Origin: Vreelandella hamiltonii
GTDB taxonomy: Bacteria > Pseudomonadota > Gammaproteobacteria > Pseudomonadales > Halomonadaceae
NCBI RefSeq assembly: GCF_014651775.1
Contig: NZ_BMXN01000009.1
Span: 62,001 to 126,000, forward strand
Direction of reading: 5' to 3'
Length of the DNA stretch: 64,000 nt
The stretch's first letter is position 1. Every line of letters begins with the position of its first letter. Below, one piece after another: positions 32,961-43,344 of the stretch. The notes beneath the pieces are model-generated. The model worked only from the letters and a program-made list of their open reading frames with translations, was not told the origin of the DNA and made no database searches. A program made the position numbers and the translations under genes.

Positions 32961-34166
32961 TCAGCTTCTGAAGTTGCCGATCAGATTGCTGAAGAAGCGC
33001 TGCACCTGATCGAAGAAGCGCTTGAACAGGCCACCCTCTTCCACGTTTTCCAGCGCCACCAACTGGCGCTCGCCGACCATTTCGTCACCCAGGTAGACTT
33101 CCAGAGTACCGACTTCGTCGCCAACGGCGACGGGCGCACTCAGGTCGCTATCCAGATTTAGACGCGCGCGCAGCTCTTCGTTGCGGTTGCGCGGTAGCGT
33201 CATGAAGACTTCACCATCGACACCCACGCGTAGCTCATTGGTGTCACCACCCCACACCCGCGGCGTGGCCAATACGGCACCGCGCTCATAGAGCTTCATG
33301 GTTTCATAGAAGCGGAAGCCGTAGCTGAGCAGCTTCTGGGTTTCCTGGGCGCGAGCTTCTTCGGAGCTGGTGCCCATGACCACGGAGATCAGACGCATAT
33401 CATCACGCAGCGCAGACGATACCAAGCCGTAACCCGCTTCGGTAGTCCAGCCGGTTTTCAGGCCATCCACTGAAGGATCGCGCCACAGCAAGCGGTTACG
33501 ATTGGGCTGATCGATGCCGCCAAAGGAGAAGTTACGCTGTGAGTAGATAGCGTAGTGGTCAGGGTAGTCGTTGATGATGTACTGGGACAGAATGGCCATG
33601 TCCCGCGCCGTGGAGTAGTGCTGGTCACCCGGCAGCCCTGTGGCGTTCTGGAAATTGGTATTGTGCATGCCCAGCCGCGTGGCATGCTGGTTCATCAGGT
33701 CGGCAAAGGGCGCTTCCCCCCCGGCCAGATGCTCGGCCATGGCCACACTGGCATCATTGCCGGACACGATGATGATACCGTGTAGCAGGTCATCCACCGA
33801 GACGCGGTCGCCCACCTCGATGAACATCTTGGAGCCACCGGTGCGCCAAGCGTTCTCGCTGATATTGACCATGTCGGTCAGGTTGATGGTGCCTCGGTCC
33901 AGCTCTCGCTCGACCATGTAGGCGGTCATCAGCTTGGTCAAGCTCGCCGGTGGTAGGCGGACATCGGAATTATGCTCCGCGAGAATACGGCCGCTATTGG
34001 CATCCATCAAAATCCACGAGCTGGCCGCCAGCTGTGGAGGCGCTGGAATGATGGTCTGGGGTTGCGGCTGGGGAATCACCTGAGCCGTGGCAGGTATTGC
34101 CACCACGGTCATCGCGGCAAACAGGCACAGCTTGGCGGTCCGGCGAATCGAAATCAATACACTCAT
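32961..34166 (-). CDS. dacA: D-alanyl-D-alanine carboxypeptidase (PBP5/6 type)
   Basis: Exported enzyme that trims the terminal D-Ala from peptidoglycan side chains. 401 residues from ATG 34166. Signal peptide ending near PATAQ. The active-site Ser75 is in SLTK (75-78), with SGN (VSGNDAS) and KTG (LKTGWTTEAG) following. The C-terminus (FKRFFDQVQRFFSNLIGNF) is an amphipathic membrane anchor typical of PBP5. Orthologues are named dacA or dacC. The upstream rlpA gene is on the same strand. Confidence 0.94.
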   Translation of the reverse strand: MSVLISIRRTAKLCLFAAMTVVAIPATAQVIPQPQPQTIIPAPPQLAASSWILMDANSGRILAEHNSDVRLPPASLTKLMTAYMVERELDRGTINLTDMVNISENAWRTGGSKMFIEVGDRVSVDDLLHGIIIVSGNDASVAMAEHLAGGEAPFADLMNQHATRLGMHNTNFQNATGLPGDQHYSTARDMAILSQYIINDYPDHYAIYSQRNFSFGGIDQPNRNRLLWRDPSVDGLKTGWTTEAGYGLVSSALRDDMRLISVVMGTSSEEARAQETQKLLSYGFRFYETMKLYERGAVLATPRVWGGDTNELRVGVDGEVFMTLPRNRNEELRARLNLDSDLSAPVAVGDEVGTLEVYLGDEMVGERQLVALENVEEGGLFKRFFDQVQRFFSNLIGNFRS

Positions 34167-34232
34167 CACACACGTCTCACTTACATTGAATAGCAGCACG
34201 GTGGCGCTGCTGGATGACTAAATTGGCACGCA

Positions 34233-35228
34233 TTATCGCACTATAAACACTTGAGGAAAGCCCGCACGGCGCAGATCTTCCCGCGCCTGGTTTTCCTGGG
34301 CAGGAGTCACTGGGCCCACCTGAACCCGATGCACTTCAGCCTCGCTCTTCACATGTACACCATGCGATAACTCCCCAGAAAGGCGTTGCTGCAACTGCTG
34401 GGCACCCTCTGCCGTACCTAACGCGGCAATTTGCAGGAAGATGCCGTCACCGCTCGGCTGACTGGATACCGGCGAAGCAGAAGACGAAGGCGCAGCGGGA
34501 GCACTCACCACACTCGGCGCAGACGAGGCGGGTGCAGGTGAGCTCGCCGCCGTCGAGCGGGCCGCCTCCCCGCCTCGACCACGCTCTGCCAGCCATTGCG
34601 CCGGATCGATGGCTTCGACGCGAACAGGCCCCGTGCCATCGTCCAGAATGCCTAGTCGAGCCGCTGCGGCATAGGAAAGATCGATTTCGCGATCACTGTG
34701 AAAAGGGCCACGGTCATTGACGCGTACGATCACCGAACGGCCATTGGCCAAGCTGGTGACACGGGCAAAGGTCGGCAACGGCAGCGAGCGATGCGCCGCC
34801 GTCATCTTGTACATGTCGTAGATCTCACCGTTGGAGGTGGCGTAGCCGTGGAATTTTTCACCGTACCAGGAGGCCGTGCCCTGGCGAGCATAACCCCGCG
34901 AGTCCGGCAGTACACGGTAGGTTTCGCCCCACACCTCGTAGGTGGAGCGATTGCCTGCACGTGAGGGCTCCTCGATGCGCGGCTCGGCATCGGGCACCTG
35001 GCTGACATCCGGCGGTGCTACTGGATAGGCATCGCCGGACATGGCATAGCGTTCGCCGCTGGGAGCGGCGCTGGCCAAGGGCGAAGCGCTGGGCTGCGGC
35101 GCGGCACTGGGCTGCGGCGCGGCGCTGCCGCTGTCACGCAGCGGCGCTTGGCTGGCACAGCCGCTCACCAGCATCGCCAACACGAGAGAACCGCTTACAT
35201 AACGGACATTGGTCAACAGGTTAGTCAT
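34233..35228 (-). CDS. rlpA: septal ring lytic transglycosylase RlpA (lipoprotein, SPOR domain)
   Basis: 331 residues. Lipobox MLVSGC (Cys24), then a Pro/Ser/Ala-rich linker that includes a PQPSA-type repeat. The double-psi beta-barrel domain carries GTASWYGEKFHGYATSNGE, the Asp/His-containing RVNDRGPF and DLSYAAA. A second low-complexity linker leads to a C-terminal SPOR domain that binds denuded glycan. The ATG (35228) overlaps the mltB stop by 8 bases; a TTG 12 bases further up is less likely. Confidence 0.93.
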   Translation of the reverse strand: MTNLLTNVRYVSGSLVLAMLVSGCASQAPLRDSGSAAPQPSAAPQPSASPLASAAPSGERYAMSGDAYPVAPPDVSQVPDAEPRIEEPSRAGNRSTYEVWGETYRVLPDSRGYARQGTASWYGEKFHGYATSNGEIYDMYKMTAAHRSLPLPTFARVTSLANGRSVIVRVNDRGPFHSDREIDLSYAAAARLGILDDGTGPVRVEAIDPAQWLAERGRGGEAARSTAASSPAPASSAPSVVSAPAAPSSSASPVSSQPSGDGIFLQIAALGTAEGAQQLQQRLSGELSHGVHVKSEAEVHRVQVGPVTPAQENQAREDLRRAGFPQVFIVR

Positions 35229-36246
35229 GCTCAATCTCAAACTGATGCTGGATCGCGTCCGCCAATTCGGCCACGGCCATGCCGTAAAGGTGGCTGTGAT
35301 TGTAGCGAGTAATCACATAGAAGTTGAATTCACCTAGACGGTAGCCTTGCTCATCTTCAGAAAAATCCAGCAATAGCGGCACCACGGGGGCATCAGGGGC
35401 CAGCGGCGCCTCGCTAGTGATGCCCTGCTCCACCATGTCGGCGGCGGTCAAGGTGGGGCGCGAGGTCTGGTTGAAGGCGATGCCTTCGGGGGCTTCCTGT
35501 GGGCCGTCGGCATCGTGGTAGATGGCGCCATCACGCTGCCAGCCATGCTCGGCAAAGTAGTTGGCTACGCTGCCGATGGCATCGACCGGGTTGTTCCACA
35601 AATCGCGAATGCCGTCGTCATCGAAATCGACCGCGTAGGCCTGGTAACTGGTAGGAATGAACTGCGGATAGCCCATGGCCCCGGCGTAAGAGCCGTAGAG
35701 CGTTTCCGGCTCGACACCCTGCTCGTAGGCAATGGCCAGGAAAGCGGCCAGCTCGCCACGGAAGAAGCGCCCCCGCTGGGGGTGATGAAAGGCCAGCGTT
35801 GCCAGCGAATCGAGCACCTTGTGCGTGCCTTTATGACGCCCGTAATAGGTTTCCACGCCGATGATGGCGGTGATCACCTCAGGAGCAACACCAAAGACTT
35901 CTTCGGCACGCGCCAGCGTCTCGGCATGCTCGCGCATGAACTCAGCACCTTCTTCGATACGCTGCTGGTTCAGAAAAATATCGCGATATTCGAACCAGCG
36001 CAGACGCCGTTCTGCCGCCCCCGCCATGGCGTCCAGCACGTTCTGACGAAACGTCGCCTGCTCCAGCGCTTGCGTCAGCCACTGCTCGGGAACGCCCTGC
36101 TCCACCAGTTCACTGACCAGTTGGCGCGTCTGCTCGTTGACGCGGGGGTCGAAATCGACCTCCTCGGCCGCCCAGGTGGCCGAGGCTGAACATGCCATCA
36201 GCGCCGCCAGTAAATACCCGCCCGCTCTTCTTCGCGCCCTGTTCAT
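35221..36246 (-). CDS. mltB: lytic murein transglycosylase B
   Basis: 341 residues. Signal peptide ending around ATWAAE, without a lipobox, so it resembles soluble SltB1 rather than lipoprotein MltB. The catalytic Glu132 is in ITAIIGVETYYGR; GAMGYPQFIPTSYQAYAVDFDDDG is the signature of the family. It cleaves glycan strands to give 1,6-anhydro ends. AGGAGTGG lies upstream of ATG 36246. It is between rodA and rlpA, as in Pseudomonas. Confidence 0.93.
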   Translation of the reverse strand: MNRARRRAGGYLLAALMACSASATWAAEEVDFDPRVNEQTRQLVSELVEQGVPEQWLTQALEQATFRQNVLDAMAGAAERRLRWFEYRDIFLNQQRIEEGAEFMREHAETLARAEEVFGVAPEVITAIIGVETYYGRHKGTHKVLDSLATLAFHHPQRGRFFRGELAAFLAIAYEQGVEPETLYGSYAGAMGYPQFIPTSYQAYAVDFDDDGIRDLWNNPVDAIGSVANYFAEHGWQRDGAIYHDADGPQEAPEGIAFNQTSRPTLTAADMVEQGITSEAPLAPDAPVVPLLLDFSEDEQGYRLGEFNFYVITRYNHSHLYGMAVAELADAIQHQFEIEHD

Positions 36247-36291
36247 TTGCTTACCACTCCTGTGAAAAAGCGTCGACTGCACTTTGATCAT

Positions 36292-37455
36292 TCAACGCGG
36301 CAATAGCCGCCGATGGGCGTGTATCGACATGAGAATACCGAACCCGGCCAGCAAGGTCACGCTGGAGGTGCCGCCGTAGCTCACCAGCGGCAGCGGCACC
36401 CCTACCACGGGTAAAATACCGCTGACCATGCCGACATTGACAAACACGTAGATAAAGAATGTCAGGATAATGCTGCCCGCCACCAAACGCCCGAACGTGT
36501 CCTGGGACGCCGCCGCCAGCCACAGCCCTCGCCCGACGATGGCCACGTAGAGCAACAGCAATAGCAGCATCCCGACCAGGCCAAACTCCTCTCCCAGCAC
36601 CGCGATGATGAAATCGGTATGGCGCTCGGGCAGAAACTCGAGCTGCGACTGGGTGCCCTCCAGCCAGCCCTTGCCCCACAGGCCACCGCTACCGATGGCG
36701 GTGGTGGACTGGATGATGTTCCAGCCGGAGCCAAGCGGATCGCTCTCCGGGTCCAGAAAGGTCAGCACCCGCTGGCGCTGGTAATTGTGCATGTTCATCC
36801 ACAGTAGCGGCAGGCCCGCCGCCGCCAGGGCCACTACCAGGCTAATCAAGCGCCAGGAGAGCCCCGCCAGCAGCACCACGATCAGCGCCGCGCTGGCCAT
36901 CAGGAGTGCCGTGCCTAGATCTGGCTGAATGGCTGTCAAGACCACCGGCACGCCAATGATCAGGGCACACACCGCGATGTCCCGCAGCCTTGGGGGGAGC
37001 TGACAGCGATTGAGGTAAGCCGCTACCATCAGCGGGACGGCCAGCTTCATCATTTCAGAGGGCTGGAAGCGAATCACGCCGGGTATTTCCAGCCAGCGCT
37101 TGGCTCCCATGCCGATATCGCCAGCAATCTCCACGGCCACCAGCATGGCAAGCCCTACGCCATAGGCCAGCGGCGCCCAGCGCAAAAACGTGGTGGGGGA
37201 AAACTGTGCCAGCACGAACATGCCCACCAGGGCCAAGCCAAAGCGCATGGCCTGAGCAATCACGACGTCGATGCGCTGCCCAGAAGCGCTGTAGAGCACC
37301 AGTAGGCCGCCTGCCATCAGCACCAGCAGCAGGCCCACGAGCCAAGGGTCGATATGAATACGCTCCCAAATGCTCTTGCGCCTGGCGATGCCGCTATCGG
37401 GCGGACGAACCGGGTAGCCACGCCAGGAGCGCGACAGCAGTTGCAGCGGCATCAT
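36292..37455 (-). CDS. rodA: peptidoglycan glycosyltransferase RodA
   Basis: SEDS-family polymerase of the elongasome. 387 residues, about ten membrane helices. Conserved stretches include GLLVLYSASGQ, SEMMKLAVPL, QPDLGTALL and the C-terminal GVPLPLVSYGGTS. It works with PBP2, encoded immediately upstream; the rodA start and mrdA stop share one base (TAATG). Two adjacent ATGs are possible. Confidence 0.96.
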   Translation of the reverse strand: MMPLQLLSRSWRGYPVRPPDSGIARRKSIWERIHIDPWLVGLLLVLMAGGLLVLYSASGQRIDVVIAQAMRFGLALVGMFVLAQFSPTTFLRWAPLAYGVGLAMLVAVEIAGDIGMGAKRWLEIPGVIRFQPSEMMKLAVPLMVAAYLNRCQLPPRLRDIAVCALIIGVPVVLTAIQPDLGTALLMASAALIVVLLAGLSWRLISLVVALAAAGLPLLWMNMHNYQRQRVLTFLDPESDPLGSGWNIIQSTTAIGSGGLWGKGWLEGTQSQLEFLPERHTDFIIAVLGEEFGLVGMLLLLLLYVAIVGRGLWLAAASQDTFGRLVAGSIILTFFIYVFVNVGMVSGILPVVGVPLPLVSYGGTSSVTLLAGFGILMSIHAHRRLLPR

Positions 37456-39362
37456 TAGTTACCCTCCACGCGGCCGTTATCGCCTTCCAGCACTTCCTTG
37501 ATTTCCTCGGCCTCTGGGGCTGCTTCTTTCAGTAGCCAGGCATCGGTCATGGCGCGCGCCATGCGAGCGGCGTGGGTGCTGCCGCCCCCGGCGTTCTCGA
37601 CGATCACCGACACGGCAATTTCGGGCTCCTCCAGCGGGGCAAAGGCCATGAACAGCGAGTGGTCGCGCAGCCGCTCTTCCAGCTCTTCGGCGTTGTAGCG
37701 CTGATCCTGGCCCAGCGAAAACACCTGGGCCGTGCCGGACTTGCCGCCCATACGATACTCCAGGCCTACCCCGGTACGCCTTGCCGTTCCTTCGCTGCCG
37801 GTGAGCACTTTCTCCATACCGCTGAACACCCGATCCCACCAGTTCTCGTTGGCCAGGTCGATGTTGGGTAGCGTGTCCGGCAGTTCCAGCGGGACGGGGT
37901 CTTCACCAATGCGCAGCGCCAGCCGAGGCTTGACCCAGTGACCACGGTTGGCCAAGGCCGCCGTGGCACTGGCCAGTTGCAGCGGGGTAATTTGCCAATA
38001 CCCCTGACCGATACCGACCGAAAGGGTTTCCCCCGGGTACCAGGGCTGGTTGAAGCGTGCGCGCTTCCAATCACGAGAAGGCATCAAACCGGTGCTTTCT
38101 CCCTGAACGTCGTGAGCGACCCGCTGCCCAAAGCCAAAATTGGACATCTGATCATGCAGCCGATCAATGCCGAGGTCGTGAGCCAGGGAGTAATAATAAG
38201 TGTTGTTCGACACGGCAATGGAGCGCTCCATATCGACACGCCCGTGCCCCCAACGCAGCCAGTTACGATAGCGGCGAGAATCATTGGGCAATTGATAGAA
38301 GCCCGGGTCATTGATGGTGCTGTCCGGGGTGATCACCCCTTCCACCAGTCCTGCCAGCGCCAGAAACGGCTTGATGGTGGAACCCGGGGGGTAGTGGCCA
38401 CGAATGGCGCGGTTGAACAGCGGCAGGTCGATGTCTTCCTGCAGGGCGCGGTAAGACGCCACATCGATCCCGGTGACGAACTGGTTGCTATCAAAACCAG
38501 GCGTCGACACCATGGCCAGAATTTCCCCGGTGCGCGGCACGATGGCCACGATGGAGCCTCGCCTACCCTCCAGCAGCTCGTAGGCAAGCATCTGAAGCGA
38601 TCGGTCCAGGGTCAGGGTCAGGTTGGCACCGGGTACCGGGTCGGTGCGCCCCAGCTCGCGCAGCACCCGGCCACGGGCGTTGGTTTCGACCTTGCGAAGG
38701 CCCGCCTGGCCGTGCAATTCCGACTCGTAAAAACGCTCCACTCCGGTCTTACCGATAAAGTGGGTGCCTGCGTAGCGGCCGGTGTCCAGGGTTTGCAGCT
38801 CTTCGGCATTGATCCGCCCCACATAGCCCAGCGCATGGGCCATCATTTCGGCATCCGGGTAGTAACGCAGCAGCTGGGCTTCTACCTCGACCCCGGGCAG
38901 GCGGTGGCGATTGATCGCCAGGCGGGCAATCTGCTCTTCACTCAGATCGCTCATCAGCAGCGCGGGCTGAAACGGCCGCTGGCGCTGGCGGGAACGAACG
39001 TTGAAGGCCTCGATCTCTTCTTCCGGCAGCTCCAGAAGTTCCACCAGCAGCGCCAGGGTATCCTCCAGGCTGTCGACACGCTCACGCACCAGCGTCAGGT
39101 TGTAGGTCGGTCGATTTTCTGCCAGCAGGGCGCCGTTACGGTCGTAGATCAACCCGCGATTGGGCGGCAGCGGCTCGACCCGCACGCGGTTTTTCTCGGA
39201 GCGGGTGCTGTAGAGGTCGTGCTGGACGATTTGCAGATACCCCAGCCGACCGACCAGCAAACCGGTCAAGACGATGACCACGAACACTGCCAGCAGCGAC
39301 CGAACACGGAAGATACGCAGCTCTTGCTCAGGGTTCTTTAGCGTGTCACGGCGCTTGGGCAT
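37455..39362 (-). CDS. mrdA: penicillin-binding protein 2
   Basis: Transpeptidase of the elongasome. 635 residues from ATG 39362 (MPKRRDTLKNPEQE). One N-terminal membrane helix, the pedestal domain (VRVEPLPPNRGLIYDRNG), active-site Ser328 in PPGSTIKPF, SxN in AVSNNTYYYS and KSGTAQV. A TTG 12 bases upstream could extend it but has a poor ribosome site position. Followed by rodA. Confidence 0.96.
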   Translation of the reverse strand: MPKRRDTLKNPEQELRIFRVRSLLAVFVVIVLTGLLVGRLGYLQIVQHDLYSTRSEKNRVRVEPLPPNRGLIYDRNGALLAENRPTYNLTLVRERVDSLEDTLALLVELLELPEEEIEAFNVRSRQRQRPFQPALLMSDLSEEQIARLAINRHRLPGVEVEAQLLRYYPDAEMMAHALGYVGRINAEELQTLDTGRYAGTHFIGKTGVERFYESELHGQAGLRKVETNARGRVLRELGRTDPVPGANLTLTLDRSLQMLAYELLEGRRGSIVAIVPRTGEILAMVSTPGFDSNQFVTGIDVASYRALQEDIDLPLFNRAIRGHYPPGSTIKPFLALAGLVEGVITPDSTINDPGFYQLPNDSRRYRNWLRWGHGRVDMERSIAVSNNTYYYSLAHDLGIDRLHDQMSNFGFGQRVAHDVQGESTGLMPSRDWKRARFNQPWYPGETLSVGIGQGYWQITPLQLASATAALANRGHWVKPRLALRIGEDPVPLELPDTLPNIDLANENWWDRVFSGMEKVLTGSEGTARRTGVGLEYRMGGKSGTAQVFSLGQDQRYNAEELEERLRDHSLFMAFAPLEEPEIAVSVIVENAGGGSTHAARMARAMTDAWLLKEAAPEAEEIKEVLEGDNGRVEGN

Positions 39363-39427
39363 GGCAACAGACAACTCTCAATCAAACGATGAACGCAACG
39401 GCCACAAGGGTCGACAACAGGTAACTT

Positions 39428-39895
39428 CTAACGGTGATAAGGGTGACCCACGAGCAGGGTCCATGCCCGATAGAGCTGTTCGGCGAGCATGATCCGCACC
39501 AGCGGGTGCGGCAGTGTCAGCGGTGACAGCGACCAGGCCTTGTCGGCCATGGCCGAGAGAGAAGGCTCCAGCCCATCGGGCCCGCCGACCAGCAGCACCA
39601 CGTCCTGGCCAGACATTCGCCAGGCATCGGCCTGCTGGGCAAGCTGCTCCGTGGTCCAGGGCTTGCCCTTGACTTCGAGAGCCACGACGATTTCATCGCC
39701 GCGCAGCTTGTCGCGGATCCGCTGGGCTTCTTGAGCTCGTGCTTTGGCGATGTCGGCATTCTTGCCGCGCTGGCCCAGCGCGATCTCTTCGATTTCCAGG
39801 GCAAAATCACGCGGTAGCCGTTTGCGGTAGGTCTCCACGCCTTGTTCCACCCAGGCAGGCATTTTGGTTCCCACCGCCAACAGCCGAACCTTCAT
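39428..39895 (-). CDS. rlmH: 23S rRNA (pseudouridine-1915-N3)-methyltransferase
   Basis: SPOUT methyltransferase acting on helix 69 of 23S rRNA. 155 residues, family length. MKVRLLAVGTKMPAWV at the start, LLVGGPDGLEP and the C-terminal knot ALVRIMLAEQLYRAWTLLVGHPYHR type sequence (here PHPLVRIMLAEQ...HPYHR) are diagnostic. The ATG overlaps the rsfS stop by 4 bases. Confidence 0.96.
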   Translation of the reverse strand: MKVRLLAVGTKMPAWVEQGVETYRKRLPRDFALEIEEIALGQRGKNADIAKARAQEAQRIRDKLRGDEIVVALEVKGKPWTTEQLAQQADAWRMSGQDVVLLVGGPDGLEPSLSAMADKAWSLSPLTLPHPLVRIMLAEQLYRAWTLLVGHPYHR

Positions 39896-40278
39896 GACAT
39901 GGAGGCTCGCTCTTCGACCTGACGCAGTGCATCGCCGATGGCGCCCGCATCGTTGGGCAGGTCTGCCCACAGACGCTCGAGGTCATACAGCGCGCGCGCT
40001 TCGGGAAGCATGACATGAACGACGATGTCACCCAGATCGACCAACACCCAATCCGCGTTCTCACCGCCTTCGACACCGCGAGGGTGCAGACCGGCAGCCT
40101 TGGCTTTCTCGACGAGATTCTGCGCCAGTGCTGCCACATGACGGGTAGACGTACCGCTGGCAATCAACATGAGGTCGGTGACCTCGGTCAATTTCGACAC
40201 GTCCAACTGCGTAATATCACGAGCTTTAAGTTCTTCTAGCGCTTCGATGGCTAGGTTTTTCAATGTATCGATGTGCAT
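39892..40278 (-). CDS. rsfS: ribosome silencing factor RsfS
   Basis: 128 residues from ATG 40278 with AGGAG just upstream; the longer frame to 40374 is not needed. It blocks 50S-30S joining by binding L14 in starvation. Family features: LDVSKLTEVTDLMLIASGTSTRHVAALA and ENADWVLVDLGDIVVHVMLPEARALYDLERLW. Coupled to rlmH. Confidence 0.95.
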   Translation of the reverse strand: MHIDTLKNLAIEALEELKARDITQLDVSKLTEVTDLMLIASGTSTRHVAALAQNLVEKAKAAGLHPRGVEGGENADWVLVDLGDIVVHVMLPEARALYDLERLWADLPNDAGAIGDALRQVEERASMS

Positions 40279-40385
40279 GACTCCTGACGACAACCCCATT
40301 ATTGACCTGACGATGATAGACGCCCGCCATTGGCAACGGGCGTTTGAGGCGGCCATTGTAACGGCTTCTTTCACGACTGCCAGCG

Positions 40386-41036
40386 CTATTCGCTGCTTTG
40401 ATACCAGCCCTGTTGCAAAATGGCCGTTTCCACCGCGTGGGGCAGTAAATAGCGCACGCTTTCACCTGCTTGCAGGCGCTGGCGAATGTAGGTCGCGGAG
40501 ATGGCCATTAGGGAGGGCAACTCCAGTACCAACAGATGCCCTTGAGCCTGCTGCATCATCGTCTCGACGCTGTAGACTTCGCGATTGCCCACCAGTTCCT
40601 TCAGCGGTGCTGGCCAATCGTTGCTGTACCCGGGCCGAGCGATCACCACGACGTGCCCTAGCGCCCAAAGACGCTCGGCACGGTCCCACTGATGGAGCCG
40701 CAAAAAAGCATCCATGCCGATCACCATCACCAGTCGGGCCGAGGGGCCGTAGAGGTCGCGCAGCTCCGTCAGCGTATCCACACTATAAGAGGGGCCTGCT
40801 CGGCGTAGCTCACGGCCATCGGCCAGCAGGCCAGGGGTATCCGCGATGCCTGCTTCCAGCAGGGCCAAGCGCTGCTGCGGCGATACCTGCGGCACACCGC
40901 GCAGCGGTGGCTGCGGCGCAGGCACCATGTGCAGCACTTCCAGGCCCAGCGCGTCACGCACTTCCAGGGCACTGCGTAGATGGCCGTTGTGCACCGGGTC
41001 GAAGGTGCCACCAAACATGCCGATACGCTGGCTCAT
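40386..41036 (-). CDS. nadD: nicotinate-nucleotide adenylyltransferase
   Basis: NAD biosynthesis enzyme that adenylates nicotinate mononucleotide. 216 residues. [15 protein letters not shown] carries the HxGH nucleotidyltransferase motif, and [10 protein letters not shown] is the second conserved motif. The ATG at 41036 overlaps the proA stop by 4 bases. The reading frame runs further up through proA in another frame, but only from 41036 does the family sequence begin. Confidence 0.96.
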   Translation of the reverse strand: MSQRIGMFGGTFDPVHNGHLRSALEVRDALGLEVLHMVPAPQPPLRGVPQVSPQQRLALLEAGIADTPGLLADGRELRRAGPSYSVDTLTELRDLYGPSARLVMVIGMDAFLRLHQWDRAERLWALGHVVVIARPGYSNDWPAPLKELVGNREVYSVETMMQQAQGHLLVLELPSLMAISATYIRQRLQAGESVRYLLPHAVETAILQQGWYQSSE

Positions 41037-42340
41037 TGGCGAACCTGGCCGTCTCCGAACACGATGTATTTCTGCGTGGTCAGGCCTTCCAGGCCGACCG
41101 GGCCACGGGCGTGCAGCTTGTCGGTGGAAATCCCGATCTCCGCCCCCAGGCCGTACTCGAACCCATCGGCAAAGCGTGTCGAGGCGTTGACGATCACCGA
41201 GCTGGAGTCCACTTCGGCCATGAAACGGCGCGCCAGCGTGTAATCCTGCGTGACGATGGCATCGGTATGGTGGGAGCCGTATCGTTCGATGTGTTCGATC
41301 GCTTCGTCCACGCCATCTACCACCTTGATGGCCAGGACCGGGGCGAGGTACTCCGCGTGCCAGTCCTCCTCGGTTGCTGCCAGCGCCTGGGGCAACAGCG
41401 CCCGCGTCCGCTCGCAGCCGCGCAGCTCTACCTGGTGCTCGGCGTAGGCACGCGCCAGCTCCGGCAGCAGAAGATCGGCAACCGGGGCATCCACCAGCAG
41501 GGTTTCCATGGTGTTGCAGGTGCCGTAGCGGTGGGTCTTGGCGTTCAGTGCGATGGCCAGCGCCTTGGCAGGGTCGGCGGTGGTATCGATGTACACATGG
41601 CAAACGCCATCCAGGTGCTTGATCACCGGGACACGCGCTTCCCGCGAAATGCGCTCGATCAAGGACTTGCCGCCACGCGGGATAATCACATCGACATACT
41701 CGGGCATGCTTATCATCTCACCCACCGCGGCGCGATCCGTGGTAGCAACGACCTGAACGCTGCCCTCGGGCAGGCCCGCGTCCGCCAAGCCTGCCTGAAT
41801 GCATCGGCTCAGGGCCGCATTGGATGCACTGGCTTCCGAGCCTCCGCGCAATACGCAGGCATTGCCGGACTTGAGACACAGGCTGGCGGCTTCCAGGGTG
41901 ACGTTGGGGCGCGATTCGTAAATGATGCCGATCACCCCCAGCGGAACCCGCATCTTGCCGACCTGGATACCGCTGGGCCGGTAGCTCATGCCATCGATGG
42001 CACCGACCGGGTCCGGCAGCGCCGCCACTTGATGCAGCCCCTCGATCATGGCATCGATCCGCGCGTCATTGAGCGCCAGGCGGTCCAGCAGCGCGCTATC
42101 AAGGCCATTGTCCCGGCCCCGCTGCATGTCCTCCTGATTGGCCTTCATGATCTCGCCGCGCGACGCCTCAAGGCGCTTCGCCATGGCATACAGCGCCTGA
42201 TTCTTGGCCTGGGTATCGGCACGGCGCAATACGCTGGCCGCCGCCCTGGCCCCCTGCCCCACGGCCACCATGTAACGAGCCACATCGCCGGCCGCCAGAT
42301 GGTGTTGGGCGTCTTGTTGGAATGCGTCAGCGCTGCGCAT
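41033..42340 (-). CDS. proA: glutamate-5-semialdehyde dehydrogenase (gamma-glutamyl phosphate reductase)
   Basis: Second step of proline synthesis from glutamate. 435 residues from ATG 42340 (GGGAG upstream). The catalytic cysteine lies in [14 protein letters not shown], and the NADPH-binding region includes [26 protein letters not shown]. Head of the minus-strand proA-nadD-rsfS-rlmH-mrdA-rodA-mltB-rlpA series, the same order as in Pseudomonas. Confidence 0.96.
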   Translation of the reverse strand: MRSADAFQQDAQHHLAAGDVARYMVAVGQGARAAASVLRRADTQAKNQALYAMAKRLEASRGEIMKANQEDMQRGRDNGLDSALLDRLALNDARIDAMIEGLHQVAALPDPVGAIDGMSYRPSGIQVGKMRVPLGVIGIIYESRPNVTLEAASLCLKSGNACVLRGGSEASASNAALSRCIQAGLADAGLPEGSVQVVATTDRAAVGEMISMPEYVDVIIPRGGKSLIERISREARVPVIKHLDGVCHVYIDTTADPAKALAIALNAKTHRYGTCNTMETLLVDAPVADLLLPELARAYAEHQVELRGCERTRALLPQALAATEEDWHAEYLAPVLAIKVVDGVDEAIEHIERYGSHHTDAIVTQDYTLARRFMAEVDSSSVIVNASTRFADGFEYGLGAEIGISTDKLHARGPVGLEGLTTQKYIVFGDGQVRQ

Positions 42341-42489
42341 GGGATCTCCCTGTGTAAGCAATACTGAAAGTAGGTAGGCTTATATTACGCCATGAGGGCA
42401 TTATACTGAGGGATTGACAGGTTCGAGCCAAGCAATGCGTTATGCTACGGCCGAGTAACCCTCGTTTATCAGCCAGATAGTAAGCCACC

Positions 42490-43344
42490 ATGCAAAGCAA
42501 ATACAAAATCAGCCCGCTGAGGGCGACGTTGTTCGCTGCCGCCGTCGCGCTGGCCTTCTGGACACCCACCGCGCCGCTGGCAGCCGCCATTGCGCTATGG
42601 CTGGCCGTGGCCTGGCTGTTCATTACGGCGCTACTGCTCGACTTCAGCCATCGACGCTCGCGAGGGCTGCCTTGGCAGTTGCTGGCCGGTACGCTCCTGC
42701 TGTCGCTGATTGCCGTTGCCCCTGAGCGTCACCTGTTGCTGATATGGGCCTGGGGCGCAGTGTTCATGCTGCCACAACCCCGCTGGGTGGCCACCTTCAA
42801 TGTCTGCGCTGCCCTGCTGGCCTGCCTGATCATCCAGCCACTGCTCACCCTGCCAGAGTGGTGCCTGCTGGTGGCATCCTTGGGGACGCTGTGCCTGCTG
42901 GCCATGGCACGGACTTACCTGCTGGTGCACTTGAGCGGCACCATGCGCCAGCGCCTGCGGCTGATTCCGGGGCTCAACCTATGGGCAGGGGAGCAACTGC
43001 TGCGTGATTTGACCAAGGAGCAGACACGCTCCGAACGAGAAGCCATTCACGCCGAAGTGCTGGTCATTCATCTCCGGCTCCACCAGCTCTGGCCGGCGGC
43101 TCACAAGCTGTGCAGCCTGGTTTACAGTTTCGAAAACGTTTATCGCCTCAATGCCACGACCCTGGCCACGCTGATGCTTTCCAAGACGCCCCGTGAAGCC
43201 GAACATCGTCGTCATTTGCTGTGTGCCGCGCTGCCCGAACACGCCGTTTGCCAGCCCATGCCCTTGATGGAGCTGGAGCTGGAAGCGCTCACCCTGGAGG
43301 CCCTTGCCCAGATGGGCAAACAGCGGCCGAGCGACATCACATGA
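42490..43344 (+). CDS. membrane protein with degenerate GGDEF-like domain (A)
   Basis: 284 residues. About five or six membrane helices occupy residues 1-150, followed by a linker and a ~120-residue cytoplasmic domain. That domain has the spacing of a GGDEF fold, but the signature position reads RLNATTL (219-225) and the I-site position reads Y-x-x-E. So neither catalysis nor product binding is expected. Its stop overlaps the ATG of the next gene, which has the same architecture. The GGDEF relationship is my inference from pattern, not a strong match. Confidence 0.65.
   Translation: MQSKYKISPLRATLFAAAVALAFWTPTAPLAAAIALWLAVAWLFITALLLDFSHRRSRGLPWQLLAGTLLLSLIAVAPERHLLLIWAWGAVFMLPQPRWVATFNVCAALLACLIIQPLLTLPEWCLLVASLGTLCLLAMARTYLLVHLSGTMRQRLRLIPGLNLWAGEQLLRDLTKEQTRSEREAIHAEVLVIHLRLHQLWPAAHKLCSLVYSFENVYRLNATTLATLMLSKTPREAEHRRHLLCAALPEHAVCQPMPLMELELEALTLEALAQMGKQRPSDIT

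Noticed and set aside
37938-39341. 467-codon plus-strand frame opposite mrdA
   Set aside because: Antisense shadow; the PBP2 active-site motifs on the minus strand are all intact.
41037-41603. N-terminal extension of the nadD frame into proA
   Set aside because: Family sequence begins exactly at ATG 41036, which overlaps the proA stop; the extension is an out-of-frame reading of proA.
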